Source: JAIBDK01 sp965261915
GTDB lineage: Bacteria; Pseudomonadota; Gammaproteobacteria; Arenicellales; Poriferihabitantaceae
DNA length: 64,000 bases
Reading direction: 5' to 3'
Assembly: GCA_965261915.1 (NCBI GenBank)
Contig: CBDHDW010000013.1
Span: 806,001-870,000 of the forward strand
Positions 1 through 9,002 of this stretch are shown here, in pieces. Under the pieces are notes generated by a model. The model did not search any database and was not told the DNA's origin. It saw only the letters and a list, made by a program, of their open reading frames with translations. The translations under genes were made by a program, and so were the position numbers. How positions within the stretch are numbered: the first letter of the stretch is position 1; every line of letters begins with the position of its first letter.

Positions 1-588
1 ATCTTCATCGGTATTGGCGTGCAGCTTAAATCCATAGGTGCTTTTACGCTTACCGTCCGCCGCCGTTTTCACGTTCGAGGCCGCTTCCGGGTCTTGGGTA
101 TTGTCGCCTTGTTGGTTCTTTTTAGGGCGGCATTGCTTCGCTTCAATCACCGTCGCATCGATAATATTGACCGAGCCTGTGGCAACAATAAGACTGTTTT
201 TAGCGAGATGGTTATTGATTTGTTCCAATAAAGAATCAAGCAGATTTTTGGTGTGTAATAAGTTCCGAAACCGCCAAATAGTGGAATGATCCGGTACCGC
301 TTCGCTGAGACTCAAACCAATAAACTGGCGGAATAGTAAATCTCGGGCTAGCTGCTCTTCTAAGGCTTCATCGCTTAAGTTATACCAGGCTTGTAAAATG
401 AGTATCTTAAACATCATCAAAGGCGGATAGGCCGGCACACCGCACTTGGAGGCATAAAGATGACTGAGCGTTTTTTCGATCTGTTGCCAATCGATAATTT
501 CATGCACATCATCTAACTTAGACAATGCTTTATGCTCAATTAGAAGGGCATCTGCGAACGAGTATTGGGCGGTTTGTTTCCAAGACAT
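1..588 (-). CDS. IS5-family transposase, partial (cut by window start)
   Basis: This is the N-terminal part of a DDE transposase of the IS5 family. It is open for 196 codons from an ATG at 588 to base 1 with no stop, so the rest lies outside the window. The protein opens MSWKQTAQYSFADALL, continues with SKCGVPAYPPLMMFK and PDHSTIWRFR, and near the edge shows NIIDATVIEAKQ, which should carry the first catalytic Asp, followed by DGKRKSTYGFKLH. These are typical IS5-family landmarks. The matching element end lies about 85-100 bases upstream of the start codon. Confidence 0.9.
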   Translation of the reverse strand, partial: MSWKQTAQYSFADALLIEHKALSKLDDVHEIIDWQQIEKTLSHLYASKCGVPAYPPLMMFKILILQAWYNLSDEALEEQLARDLLFRQFIGLSLSEAVPDHSTIWRFRNLLHTKNLLDSLLEQINNHLAKNSLIVATGSVNIIDATVIEAKQCRPKKNQQGDNTQDPEAASNVKTAADGKRKSTYGFKLHANTDED

Positions 589-670
589 TTGACGGTATCC
601 TCATGGTTTAGTGCTCAAGCGTTTAGTGAATGAACATCTTTTCACCATTTTAACGCTGCCCTGGGTAGAT

Positions 671-686
671 TTATGCAAAGGTCTCT
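671..686. repeat. IS5 terminal repeat (outer end of the element)
   Basis: The sequence ttatgcaaaggtctct reads on the other strand as agagacctttgcataa, the GAGACCTTTGCA-type terminus common in the IS5 family. It marks the probable right end of the transposon whose transposase starts at 588. An identical 16-mer lies at 29257-29272. The other end is outside the window. Confidence 0.6.
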
Positions 687-791
687 CGATATTGTTTTCG
701 AGCCAAAATGAGTTTGCAAAACCATGCACGGCACAGGCTGGTGCAAAATGCAGTGGAAATTGTTGCGCAACGAAGAACTCGCTAAAGCGGT

Positions 792-1829
792 TTAGAAATA
801 ATTATTCGATGGGGGAGTGGGAGGGGGAACGATATTGTTTTCGAACCAAATGGCAAAGCGGCGGCCGGCCAGAGCCAGGCGCTGCCTTGCCGATTCCTGC
901 ATCTGTGCAAGGTAAGCATCACTCAGGGTGAATTTTGGGAGCTTCTTACTGGATTGATCTGCCGCTGCAATCGACGTTTTCATCTGAGCTGTGTAAACCG
1001 ATTCCAGCAGCAGTTGCCGACTCTCATTCATCCACAGTGACCAGTCTGACGCCTGGTCAGCAGAAAGTGCTGCCAGTTGGCCAGCATGTTGCTCCAGTAT
1101 TGCTTGCAGACCTGGAATTATGCCTTCGCTGTGCAAGGCCCTGTCCCATCGCGCGTGTAAATTACCGCCCTTTGTGACTATCCCGTTGCCACCACGATCT
1201 CCTTCTTGAAACACATTCGCTGAATACAGCGAGCCAACATGCAGAGGCAGGTGGATGTCAGCAACCAGATGCAGTACCCAGCAAAGTGCCAGTGCGCGCT
1301 CTGCGGCAGGGTTTTGGTGATCAGCAAGAATAGCGGTGTTGTAATCGAGCGCAGTCATAATATTGTTGACCTGGGAGACATGGCGCACGCGGCTGGCCTG
1401 TATACCGACAATATCGTCAAAGCGCGGCACGCCAATATAACTATTACCCTGGGTAATGGCTTGGCCACGAACCCAGGCGCCATCAATGTAATGCCAGTTG
1501 GCGTGATTGTATTTCTGCCGTTCATTGTCTGGTAGCCCTCGAATAATGTCAGGCCAGAAGGCGGCTTGACCCAATAGCCAATTCAATCTTTGCGCCTCAT
1601 TGCCACGGGCAACTGAAGCCGGCATCTGCCCTATAAAATCTTGTTGGTAGCGAGGATGCTGTTGCAGCAGCTCATAAAGATGCGCCCTGGTAGATTCGCT
1701 TAGATAAATCATGGCAACAGCGGCTGAAATGCGATGCCCGGTTGAATCCCAGGCCGACACGTTCTGGACGAACAACAAAAGAGCGCACAACAGGGAGCAG
1801 CGCGGGAGAATCGACAGCGAGTTTTTCAT
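792..1829 (-). CDS. S1/P1-type secreted nuclease
   Basis: This is a zinc-dependent single-strand-specific nuclease of the S1/P1 family, predicted to be exported and to degrade extracellular DNA or RNA. The start at 1829 follows an AGGAG eight bases upstream and begins a clear signal peptide (MKNSLSILPRCSLLCALLL) cleaved near VSA-WDSTGH. The mature N-terminus is Trp and is followed by His, as in P1 nuclease, where the N-terminal Trp ligates zinc. The remaining zinc ligands fit a WVLHLVADIHLPLH segment and GNLHARWD. The length (345 aa) is slightly above the usual 260-300. It stands alone between an IS5 end and a livF stub. Confidence 0.88.
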   Translation of the reverse strand: MKNSLSILPRCSLLCALLLFVQNVSAWDSTGHRISAAVAMIYLSESTRAHLYELLQQHPRYQQDFIGQMPASVARGNEAQRLNWLLGQAAFWPDIIRGLPDNERQKYNHANWHYIDGAWVRGQAITQGNSYIGVPRFDDIVGIQASRVRHVSQVNNIMTALDYNTAILADHQNPAAERALALCWVLHLVADIHLPLHVGSLYSANVFQEGDRGGNGIVTKGGNLHARWDRALHSEGIIPGLQAILEQHAGQLAALSADQASDWSLWMNESRQLLLESVYTAQMKTSIAAADQSSKKLPKFTLSDAYLAQMQESARQRLALAGRRFAIWFENNIVPPPTPPSNNYF

Positions 1830-1904
1830 TAGTTTCGCTCCTGTGTGGAACATTGAAATTGCCTGACCTGGCGAACTGGAATGACTGCCTGGTGATAACC
1901 AGGG

Positions 1905-2336
1905 CTAGACTTCCAGCCATTCGGCGCGCACATCATCGGCTTTCAGTAAGCTGTCAGGGTTGCCTTCGTAGACTATCTTACCGTGGCCCATCACATATAA
2001 GCGCTGAGAAATTTTTAGAGCGATAGAAAGTTTTTGTTCTACCAATAACAGGGAAACACCGCGGCTGGCGATTTCCTGAAGTAGTCGGGCGAGCTGCTCC
2101 ACAATCTTTGGAGCCAGCCCTTCAGTAGGTTCATCAATCATGATCATGTCCGGGTCACCCATCAGTGTGCGGCACATACAAAGCATTTGCTGTTCGCCAC
2201 CGCTAAGTACGCCGCCGGGCACGTCGGCACGTTCACCCAGGTTGGGGAACATAGTGAACATTTCATCGATGTTCCAGCGCCCCTGCGGTGTCCACATCCA
2301 GGTGTCGACAATGACGATGGAGTAGGATATGCTCAA
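1905..2336 (-). pseudogene. livF: livF remnant: C-terminal half of a branched-chain amino-acid ABC ATPase
   Basis: This is the C-terminal part of an ABC ATPase of the LivF type, which energises import of branched-chain amino acids or urea. The signature LSGGEQQML, Walker B (MIMIDEPTEGLAP) and H-loop-side region LLLVEQKLSIAL are intact, and the native C-terminus is present. The first 90-100 residues, including the Walker A P-loop, are missing: homology begins around GRWNIDEMFTMFPNL, and the roughly 15 residues before it do not resemble LivF. No other liv gene is nearby. This is a deletion remnant that cannot bind ATP normally. Confidence 0.8.
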
Positions 2337-2632
2337 TCATCCCATGCAATATGAGGATGGAATCCACTAGGGAACATAAAAGGAACATCTTCCTCGTCCG
2401 GATTGAACGTTCCCCATATATCTGGGGGTAACCACTTCCAATCAGCAAAGACATCATCGATTATATTTGATACGCACTCGGTTTCTTCCTCTTCAACTTT
2501 AGCAACTCGCTCCAAAATTTCGGTTCTGATTCTTTCCTCCAGCTCTGGGGAAGGCGGATCGGGATGCTCGGCGTACGATCTATCTCGTGGCTTAGCTGGG
2601 CTCAATAGTGCATACAATCCCTGGACTTTCAC
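2333..2632 (-). CDS. hypothetical acidic protein
   Basis: This is an unrecognised 99-residue acidic protein opening MKVQGLYALL (GTG start). It has a Pro/Glu-rich middle (PDPPSPELEERI), an EEEETECVSNIIDD segment and a Trp-rich C-terminal third (ADWKWLPPDIW). There is no signal peptide or membrane segment. Its 3' end overlaps the 5' edge of the livF stub by four bases, so it may be a foreign fragment joined at the deletion point. The start is uncertain because no good ribosome binding site is seen. Confidence 0.35.
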   Translation of the reverse strand: MKVQGLYALLSPAKPRDRSYAEHPDPPSPELEERIRTEILERVAKVEEEETECVSNIIDDVFADWKWLPPDIWGTFNPDEEDVPFMFPSGFHPHIAWDD

Positions 2633-3022
2633 CTGATCGCCCCACCCTGCTAGATGCCTGAATATATCCTAAGGAATGTGAGTGGAGATTTAATAACAGT
2701 GACCCGTCAGCCCAATTACTACAGCTAAAGCAGTGGGTTAGATGTCACCTAAGGTAGTTGTCTGGGTCAGCCCCTAACTTTTTTACTATTTCTCAATGTT
2801 TTTTGCCGCATACGCTAGTTTTCTATGAGCCTGCAAATTAGTGCCTGCTTGCCAAAATCCCGCCACCAGACGACAGATTGCACATTACTTTTCAATCATT
2901 TGTTGTAGTCATTTGCCATACCACCGCTGATTTACTTGATGTGTGGCAACGGTGCAGATAATTACTTGATCTTGTGTCCTTTAAGGCGCATTCGCATCCG
3001 ATATTCAATATTTTAGTTGTGC
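2633..3022. other. 390-bp stretch without a recognisable gene
   Basis: No open reading frame with family resemblance, tRNA or terminator was found. It lies downstream of the CsgG-like gene and upstream of the hypothetical 99-aa gene. It is probably degraded sequence next to the livF deletion. Confidence 0.4.
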
Positions 3023-4297
3023 TTACTTCTGATTCAATAACTCAAGGTAATCCGGCAATCCATCGCTATCAGCATCTTCAAAACTCGGCTTAGTATCAAG
3101 CTGTTGCTTAACAGCGGCATCCTCCTCACGATATTTGCGTAAGATCATGCCCTCCTTAATGAACGCCCCTGCTTCAAGTTTCGCGACGCTGTATTTTGGT
3201 TTTATCTCTACTATATTCGCCAAACCAACAAAGGATTCTACCTGCCCGAGACTCTCCCCAGTGTATGGATCAACAATATTTTCACCTAAATCGAACACCT
3301 CAAACTGCATGCCATTTTCTACTGACACTCCACCTCTATTGAGGATAAAACGATTCGCCGCTAACACTTTAGAGATTTTCGGAGGGTAAATATTTTCAGT
3401 TAATTCCTTAAAAATCAACTCTGCCGCTTCGCCTAATGCGGCATCAACCGCCTGATTCGGTTGTGTGCTTACAATCACATGCTTGGCAACAACCTTTGAT
3501 GACCATTTTATTTGCCGGGTCGCAACAGCAATGACTCTAAATTCTACTGGCACTGTTACAACAGTATGTACTTTATGCTCCCCTGATATGGCGATACTTT
3601 TATCTATTTTTTCAACCGAAACAGGCAAAATTTTACCATATACAATGTAATCGGCTCCCACCACTTTGCCCAATCTGGACCGTTCAGCCGTACTCACATC
3701 ACCTGATTGAAGCAATTGTCTCTCCATAGCATATATATCGCCACGCGCTCTGTCTAGCACCGAAAATTGGCGACTTTGTGTTAGCAATGCTTCTAACCGC
3801 GAGGATAGACTATCTGGCATCCCCTTTCCCGCCTCGGATAAATAACCGCCAGGCGTTATCGAAAAGTTTAATACGGCAAGCGAGCGGCGTTTGTTGTTCG
3901 GCCCGGGAACTCGATACTCGGAATATTTAGTCTGAACTGTAACCGAATACAGACCATCAGCATCTCGCTGAGAAGAAATCACATCATAGCCCAATAATTC
4001 ATTTCTCTTATTAGGCAAAGATTGCCGACTCATCACACGGCGAATTTTAGCTGACAATATTGCCGTACCATTGCTACGAGCACTGAATATGGATGTCTGT
4101 GTATCCGCGGCAACGCGCACTCCATAAATCCGGAAAATCGCTTCCATAAGTGCATCCGCTATTGCTTTCGATTGAGTTGTGCCAGAGCCTTCAACGGTCA
4201 CATACTCGGTGGATATTTGCGCAATTGATGTGGTCGTATAGAAAACAACCAAAGCCACAACAACATATTTGCAAAAATTATTCATTGATCTATTCAT
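3023..4297 (-). CDS. CsgG-like envelope protein
   Basis: This is an exported protein with a CsgG/LpoB-like fold, last gene of a five-gene envelope cluster. A signal peptide (KYVVVALVVFYTTTSIAQ) is followed by a region rich in RRVMSRQS/ISSQRDADGLYSVTVQ, then the CsgG-type core: SLAVLNFSI, SVLDRARGDIYAMERQL, a VVGADYIVYGKI strand and a second strand pair ending IKWSSKVV. The C-terminus carries DADSDGLPDYLE, a calcium-binding thrombospondin-3-like motif. There is no lipobox cysteine, so it is probably soluble periplasmic. The start at 4297 is chosen for a GGTGA five bases upstream. An earlier ATG at 4327 would overlap the preceding stop (TGATG), showing tight coupling. The exact role is unknown. 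Confidence 0.65.
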   Translation of the reverse strand: MNRSMNNFCKYVVVALVVFYTTTSIAQISTEYVTVEGSGTTQSKAIADALMEAIFRIYGVRVAADTQTSIFSARSNGTAILSAKIRRVMSRQSLPNKRNELLGYDVISSQRDADGLYSVTVQTKYSEYRVPGPNNKRRSLAVLNFSITPGGYLSEAGKGMPDSLSSRLEALLTQSRQFSVLDRARGDIYAMERQLLQSGDVSTAERSRLGKVVGADYIVYGKILPVSVEKIDKSIAISGEHKVHTVVTVPVEFRVIAVATRQIKWSSKVVAKHVIVSTQPNQAVDAALGEAAELIFKELTENIYPPKISKVLAANRFILNRGGVSVENGMQFEVFDLGENIVDPYTGESLGQVESFVGLANIVEIKPKYSVAKLEAGAFIKEGMILRKYREEDAAVKQQLDTKPSFEDADSDGLPDYLELLNQK

Positions 4298-4326
4298 CAC
4301 ATTCACCGTGAACGTCAACACTACCA

Positions 4327-5769
4327 TCAAAAATCATACTGATCACCAAGTGCCTTGCCCGACAATGCACCGGATGCTTTCTTGACAGCAACAGGCTTCT
4401 TTCTTACTGTTGATGGTTTTGTCGAAATTTCAGGTGACCAGGCAACAACTGAAACAGCAATATCCACCCCTTCTACTACGGGGTGTTTGATCATACCTTT
4501 GTATCTGATACTGGCACCCTTAAAGCTATCCAATCTCGCTCGACTATGCCATGTAGATTCAATCCTTTCCTTGAATTGACGCTTTCGCACCTCATCCGGA
4601 ATACACTGACCGTTTTCGTCAAACAACTCATAATCCTCAGACCTCTCAACTTTTCTATCGGTCTCTGTCGCAAACGCTAAAGTCGCTGCCACATAGTCAG
4701 TCAACTGCCCATAGGCTTCCTCACCAGACATCTCCAACGCAAATTGCTTGTCATCCCTGCGTCTTTCCAGATCAGCACCAAAATAACGGCTGGCAGAATG
4801 ACCAAATGCTAATAACAATGGATACCCCTTTTCATCACGCATAATCCGCACACCAAAATTATGACTTAAATCCTTTTTTATGTCGTTTATCCATTGATTA
4901 ACTTTTTTGCCCGGCTTACCAGGCGGATAATCTTTGGGTAAATTCCCTTTATGTTTAGCCATCAACCGTGTCATCTCAAAAACATCGTTCGACCATCTTG
5001 CTAAAATCCCTATGCTCGCACTCGACCCGTCTCCGTCAACCGCCTCAAAGGTATTAATAATAACCAAGCCGCTCACTTTTGACGGCTTAACTTCCCGATC
5101 AGTTGTTCTCTCTAGCGCAAACTTGAACGCGGTAACACGGCGTGCTAATTTTCTCTGCGCTGAACCTTCGCCAAAACTGCTCGGATCAACATTCATCTCA
5201 ACAAGTGCTTTGTCCAGTTTCTTTTCAAGCACTGCCCCGCTTTTTCTTAATACTCTGTCATGCCACTTGGACTCATTTTCATTCGGGTAACACTTCAAAT
5301 CCTCTGGATCTAAGCCTCTTAGTTGGAATTTTTTTCGCTTTGCTTCTGAATCACTACCATACCCATGCTCCTTAACAGCAAACGTCGTCGCCAAATTCAA
5401 ATAAGCCGATTGATAGGTCAACGAACGTGTCGCGGCCCAGTTTCCTCTTTCTGAATGGGGCGAAAACTGCGATGTGGCAACCCCGAAATAGAGACGATCA
5501 TCTTCTTCCTTGTTATTTCGTGCATTAACTGCGCGTCCTTGCTCTGTGTCTCGCAACCATTGACAGGCTTTAATGTTTACCTTCTCCTTAGTATCCGCTG
5601 CCGCATAAGCCACATCGCCAATATCTCCCAGACAAAATGATGCCGGTGATGCTGATAGAGATTCATCCGCCACATCACTTTGCGCCCACGCACTTGTTAC
5701 GAAAATTTGCAAAAAAACACTGAGGGCTAAAAATTTCGCTACCCGTTTCGCTACATTATAAATTCGCAT
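4327..5769 (-). CDS. unknown exported protein of the lpoB cluster
   Basis: This is a protein of about 480 residues with a good signal peptide (AKFLALSVFLQIFVTSAWAQ). The start at 5769 has an AGAGGA box eight bases upstream; the longer frame to 5808 adds a non-signal extension. Two sections look conserved: VSGLVIINTFEAVDGDGSSASIG-like residues around position 250, and a C-terminal block ASIRYKGMIKHPVVEG. There are Cys residues at roughly 45 and 68 and in QCIPDEV. I do not recognise the family with confidence. It lies between lpoB and the CsgG-like gene on the same strand with short gaps (32 bp from lpoB, overlap with the next), so it probably works with them in the envelope. Confidence 0.6.
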   Translation of the reverse strand: MRIYNVAKRVAKFLALSVFLQIFVTSAWAQSDVADESLSASPASFCLGDIGDVAYAAADTKEKVNIKACQWLRDTEQGRAVNARNNKEEDDRLYFGVATSQFSPHSERGNWAATRSLTYQSAYLNLATTFAVKEHGYGSDSEAKRKKFQLRGLDPEDLKCYPNENESKWHDRVLRKSGAVLEKKLDKALVEMNVDPSSFGEGSAQRKLARRVTAFKFALERTTDREVKPSKVSGLVIINTFEAVDGDGSSASIGILARWSNDVFEMTRLMAKHKGNLPKDYPPGKPGKKVNQWINDIKKDLSHNFGVRIMRDEKGYPLLLAFGHSASRYFGADLERRRDDKQFALEMSGEEAYGQLTDYVAATLAFATETDRKVERSEDYELFDENGQCIPDEVRKRQFKERIESTWHSRARLDSFKGASIRYKGMIKHPVVEGVDIAVSVVAWSPEISTKPSTVRKKPVAVKKASGALSGKALGDQYDF

Positions 5770-5801
5770 TATGCCATTCCTCTCAAAATCCCCATAAAAA
5801 T

Positions 5802-6461
5802 TTACCAAGTATGTGATTTGTTGCCACCTTGTTTTGCAATAACTTCTTCAAACTCCCAATAAGCTAGACCAGTTTCGAGATTGGTCATCGTCAGTTGAAA
5901 ATAGTAGTCAACTCGTTGTTTATTGCCCACTGTCGTAGTTCTTTGAATAATCTTGCCGGATAAACTTAAATCTGGCGCAATAACGGTACCCTGTTTTGCC
6001 ACCGTTTTTTTATTAAATAATTCGGAATCCGCAAGTTTTCTGACATCGGCCACCAACTCCTCCTCTGGCCCGCCAGCAGAGACTGCGGTAGTCACGATAA
6101 CACGACCACTGTTTAACAGCTCTATACGGATTTTTTTAGTCAGTTGACTGGTGTCAATATTTAATGTGGTGTCATTTATAATGCGACCAAGTGCCATAAT
6201 CCACGGTGCATTACTGTTTGGCTTGCTCGACAAAGGACTTGCCAAAAATGATTCAACCGCCCTTCCTGACGCATATTGAAAATCGCGATAATCCAACCCT
6301 AAGGTCGTCTCTCCCTGATTGGCATAAGGTGAAACACTATCGGTACTGCCCGGAACATTAACAACGGTCGTTGGTGTCGCACAGGCTGTCAACAACACCG
6401 TGCCAATCAAAATGCCGTATTTGCCCTTGCTATACATGTGCCTATATTTGCTGTCTTTCAT
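5802..6461 (-). CDS. lpoB: LpoB-like outer-membrane lipoprotein, penicillin-binding-protein activator
   Basis: This is a 219-residue lipoprotein matching LpoB, the outer-membrane protein that reaches through the periplasm to activate PBP1b during peptidoglycan synthesis. The start at 6461 is set by an AGGAG seven bases upstream. It gives a short signal peptide ending GTVLLTAC (lipidated Cys27). A disordered linker precedes the folded domain, which contains IMALGRIINDTTLNID, IRIELLNSGRVIV, DLSLSGKI and a YYFQLTMTNLETGLAYWEFEE end typical of LpoB. The longer frame to 6743 overlaps ycfL and is not used. Order ycfL-lpoB is as in Escherichia coli. Confidence 0.88.
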   Translation of the reverse strand: MKDSKYRHMYSKGKYGILIGTVLLTACATPTTVVNVPGSTDSVSPYANQGETTLGLDYRDFQYASGRAVESFLASPLSSKPNSNAPWIMALGRIINDTTLNIDTSQLTKKIRIELLNSGRVIVTTAVSAGGPEEELVADVRKLADSELFNKKTVAKQGTVIAPDLSLSGKIIQRTTTVGNKQRVDYYFQLTMTNLETGLAYWEFEEVIAKQGGNKSHTW

Positions 6462-6474
6462 TGATTGCTCCTGT

Positions 6475-6927
6475 TTATTTACTGTTGTCGGACTTAACTT
6501 CCGAATTGGTTTTAAAAATCGTGTCTTGGGAATATATCTCCAACCTATATCTGGCAACGCGCTCACTGGGGGCAATCCCATGTAACGTGGCAAAACCTTT
6601 CTCCGGTAGCTTGATTGACTTCCAATTAGAAAGCCTAGTTTTAACTGTAAAGTTGTTTTTATCAAGCCAGATAAACCGATAGACAAAATCATACGGACCT
6701 TGCCCCTTATTTTGAAAAGATCCTTCAACCTCCAGCAATCCACTCACACTAACGGCTTCATTGACCACGAAACCAAACATTCGTGACTTTGTAATCGCGT
6801 CATCGACATACACAGATGGGGGAAACTGGGGAGCCGGGACGGCAACACAGCCGCCAATCAAGACGTATAATACAAAAAGCAGTCCTGCTCGTGTTTGCGG
6901 TAGATTTCTTTTAATGATATTGAGCAT
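6475..6927 (-). CDS. ycfL: YcfL-family lipoprotein
   Basis: This is a 150-residue small lipoprotein of the YcfL (DUF1425) family. The signal peptide ends VLYVLIGGC, with lipidated Cys27. The single beta-sandwich-like domain includes VVNEAVSVSGLLEVEGSFQNK and FVYRFIWLDKNNF and ends near FATLHGIAPSERVARYRLEI. It lies 13 bp upstream of lpoB on the same strand, the same neighbour as in E. coli. The molecular function of YcfL is not established; genetic linkage to lpoB suggests an envelope role. Confidence 0.85.
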   Translation of the reverse strand: MLNIIKRNLPQTRAGLLFVLYVLIGGCVAVPAPQFPPSVYVDDAITKSRMFGFVVNEAVSVSGLLEVEGSFQNKGQGPYDFVYRFIWLDKNNFTVKTRLSNWKSIKLPEKGFATLHGIAPSERVARYRLEIYSQDTIFKTNSEVKSDNSK

Positions 6928-6966
6928 GTTAAATTTCTTCGTAATGTTAATTTAGACCAAGCAACA

Positions 6967-8466
6967 TTATAAGCTGACAACATGCCAATTCAGAAGCCCA
7001 TCGGTTACTGCTTTTGCCGTAATCATCACATGTTTCCCGCCATATCCGTAATCATTGAGATTGATTTCCTGCGTTTGGCCGGCACCAGCATGAAGTGCAA
7101 TGATACCATCCTGCGGATAGGGTATGCTCGCAACCCCGACCGTATGTGGCAGTGCTCGCCATATCCTGGTATCGGCTTGCGTCGAGGCAACCTGAGCAAC
7201 TGTTGTCGCGACCTTAGTTATTAAACCAATCCACCCCTGATCCTCCATCTGCTTGTTAACTTCATGAGCGACAATGGCTTTGACTAATGCCGAAGTAATC
7301 GCTTTGGTAACCACGCGATCATAGGTTGTGGCAAATTCAGTCGCTACCAAGCTGTCGGTATCGAGCACGGCTTGGGTCGCTATCTGCTCCCCGGATACGG
7401 TTATTTTTAGGTTACCATTGGTCGCCTTGCCGGGGACAAACTCGGGAACCGCAACCCCCGCATACAGCAAATTACTGGAAACCAAACCGGTCGGCAGGTC
7501 GATACGAAATTCGGCTAAATCTGGACCAATGCCATCTTCATAAATAACCCATACTCTGGGCGCAATCGTTCCGTCTGCTTGGCTCGCTACTTTCTCCGCT
7601 AATTTTAAGTCACCGATAATATAGGGGTTTTCATCTGTCAATACCGCGGCGTTACGCAATAAATCAGAGGCCTTGTTTGGCTCTCCTGTAACAAGGCGAA
7701 ATATACCATGCAAATAGTCGGTCAACGGGTTGCGCAGCCCTTTGTATTTCTTGAATGAGTTAACCGCCGCCAATCGCTTTCCCAAATCAGTATCTGGTTT
7801 TATGGCATCACCTACTCCCGAATCGATTTCCTTGGAATACCGTTGCTTGGTCGCGGCATTCTTGTTGTCTTGCGCGTTACCATTATTCGCATTTTTGCTG
7901 TTGATTTTCGCAACCTTTGCTGCCAGCTGATGTACCGCGTTATCTTGTCGCACATCGGCGCGATTAAACTCCACACGCGCACCCGCTAAGTCGCCACGGT
8001 GGATTGCGTTTAAGGCTTTGTAGGTATTGATTAGCGTCCCTTCATAGATATTGCCAGTATATTTAGCCGCTAAATCACTGGTTAGAAAAGTTCCCATAGC
8101 ACGACCCACCTCCTCAACCGAATCCACCTTGTCTGCCTTCCAGGACAATTGATTCTCAGCCCGCTCAAAAGATACCGTGCTCTGTTCAAATTGACCGTCA
8201 GCAAACTGTGCCGACCCTACATTCAAGGCTAAAAGAAGATTGTCCTCTTTATAATCCAACCCAGTCTCACCGCCGACAGATGTAACCGCGGTAGCATAAT
8301 CCCCGACACTATATGATTGAGAAAAAGCATCAACACTCCGCAAATCGGCAACTCCTGCACAACCCGTGACGGATAGAGATACTAAAACAGCTATTATTGA
8401 CCTATGGCGTTGTAGCGGAACAATATCGCGCCAGGCTACTTTAACTTTGTTGAGCTCTCCACTCAT
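6967..8466 (-). CDS. large COG3014-type lipoprotein
   Basis: This is a predicted outer-membrane lipoprotein of about 499 residues, first gene of the ycfL-lpoB cluster. The start at 8466 places a basic N-region and hydrophobic stretch before SLSVTGC (lipid Cys36). The frame is open upstream to 8613 but that part has no signal-like features, and no strong ribosome binding site is seen for either start. The body has an alpha-helical, TPR-like N-terminal half (DYATAVTSVGG, GDLAGARVEFNRAD) and a beta-rich C-terminal half (RVWVIYEDGIGPD, VAVPEFVPG, YPQDGIIALHAG). This matches my recollection of the COG3014 family found beside ycfL and lpoB in Vibrio and Shewanella. Confidence 0.7.
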   Translation of the reverse strand: MSGELNKVKVAWRDIVPLQRHRSIIAVLVSLSVTGCAGVADLRSVDAFSQSYSVGDYATAVTSVGGETGLDYKEDNLLLALNVGSAQFADGQFEQSTVSFERAENQLSWKADKVDSVEEVGRAMGTFLTSDLAAKYTGNIYEGTLINTYKALNAIHRGDLAGARVEFNRADVRQDNAVHQLAAKVAKINSKNANNGNAQDNKNAATKQRYSKEIDSGVGDAIKPDTDLGKRLAAVNSFKKYKGLRNPLTDYLHGIFRLVTGEPNKASDLLRNAAVLTDENPYIIGDLKLAEKVASQADGTIAPRVWVIYEDGIGPDLAEFRIDLPTGLVSSNLLYAGVAVPEFVPGKATNGNLKITVSGEQIATQAVLDTDSLVATEFATTYDRVVTKAITSALVKAIVAHEVNKQMEDQGWIGLITKVATTVAQVASTQADTRIWRALPHTVGVASIPYPQDGIIALHAGAGQTQEINLNDYGYGGKHVMITAKAVTDGLLNWHVVSL

Positions 8467-8799
8467 TAAGCAAAGAAAATTAATTGCAAAACGATTACCG
8501 AGGCGTGATAAATAATCGGGTAGATAATTGACGAGCGTCCTGATGTGGTCGATACTCGTATTGACGACTGGGAAGTTGAAAGTTGATTGGGTCATTGGTT
8601 TTGATTGAGTCATTGGTTAAGGGGCACAAGGACGGCTTCGTCATCCTTACTAAACGTTAAGAACAGACTTTGTACACTTCCCACTGCCAACAAAATCCCG
8701 TCGCATATCAATCTGAACTTATTCAGACCCTATCACAACCGGGAAATGAAAACCACAATATGGTTCGCACAGGACTCATCGGAGGCAGTTTTATCTGAG

Positions 8800-9002
8800 T
8801 CACGATGCTTTTCGTAACTCAGGGTTTTGATAATACATTAATTCATACTCAGCTGGCGGGACGTCTGCGATGGGCGTGAGTCGTCGTTTGTTGTTGAACC
8901 CATCAACCCAGGTGAGCGTCTCTCGCTCAACGTCATCTGATCCGCGCCCAAGGACCATCCTTGTGAATAACCTCGGCAATGTCGTAGACGTTTTGGTTTT
9001 TC
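8800..9002 (-). pseudogene. IS3-family transposase remnant (OrfB C-terminus, frameshifted)
   Basis: Reading the minus strand, one frame gives NVYDIAEVIHKDGPWARI and the next gives DDVERETLTWVDGFNN followed by RRLTPIADVPPAEYELMYY and a stop at 8800-8802. Together they match the conserved end of IS3-family OrfB (AEVIH..GPW.....VE.ATL.WVDW.N.RR...I...PPAEYE). A frameshift near 8943 splits the two blocks and everything upstream is gone, so this is a dead relic. Confidence 0.75.

Noticed and set aside
8570..8620. Direct repeat (tgggtcattggtt / tgagtcattggtt) near the upstream end of the COG3014-type reading frame as a regulatory repeat
   Set aside because: Only two short imperfect copies inside the doubtful N-terminal extension; no promoter context.
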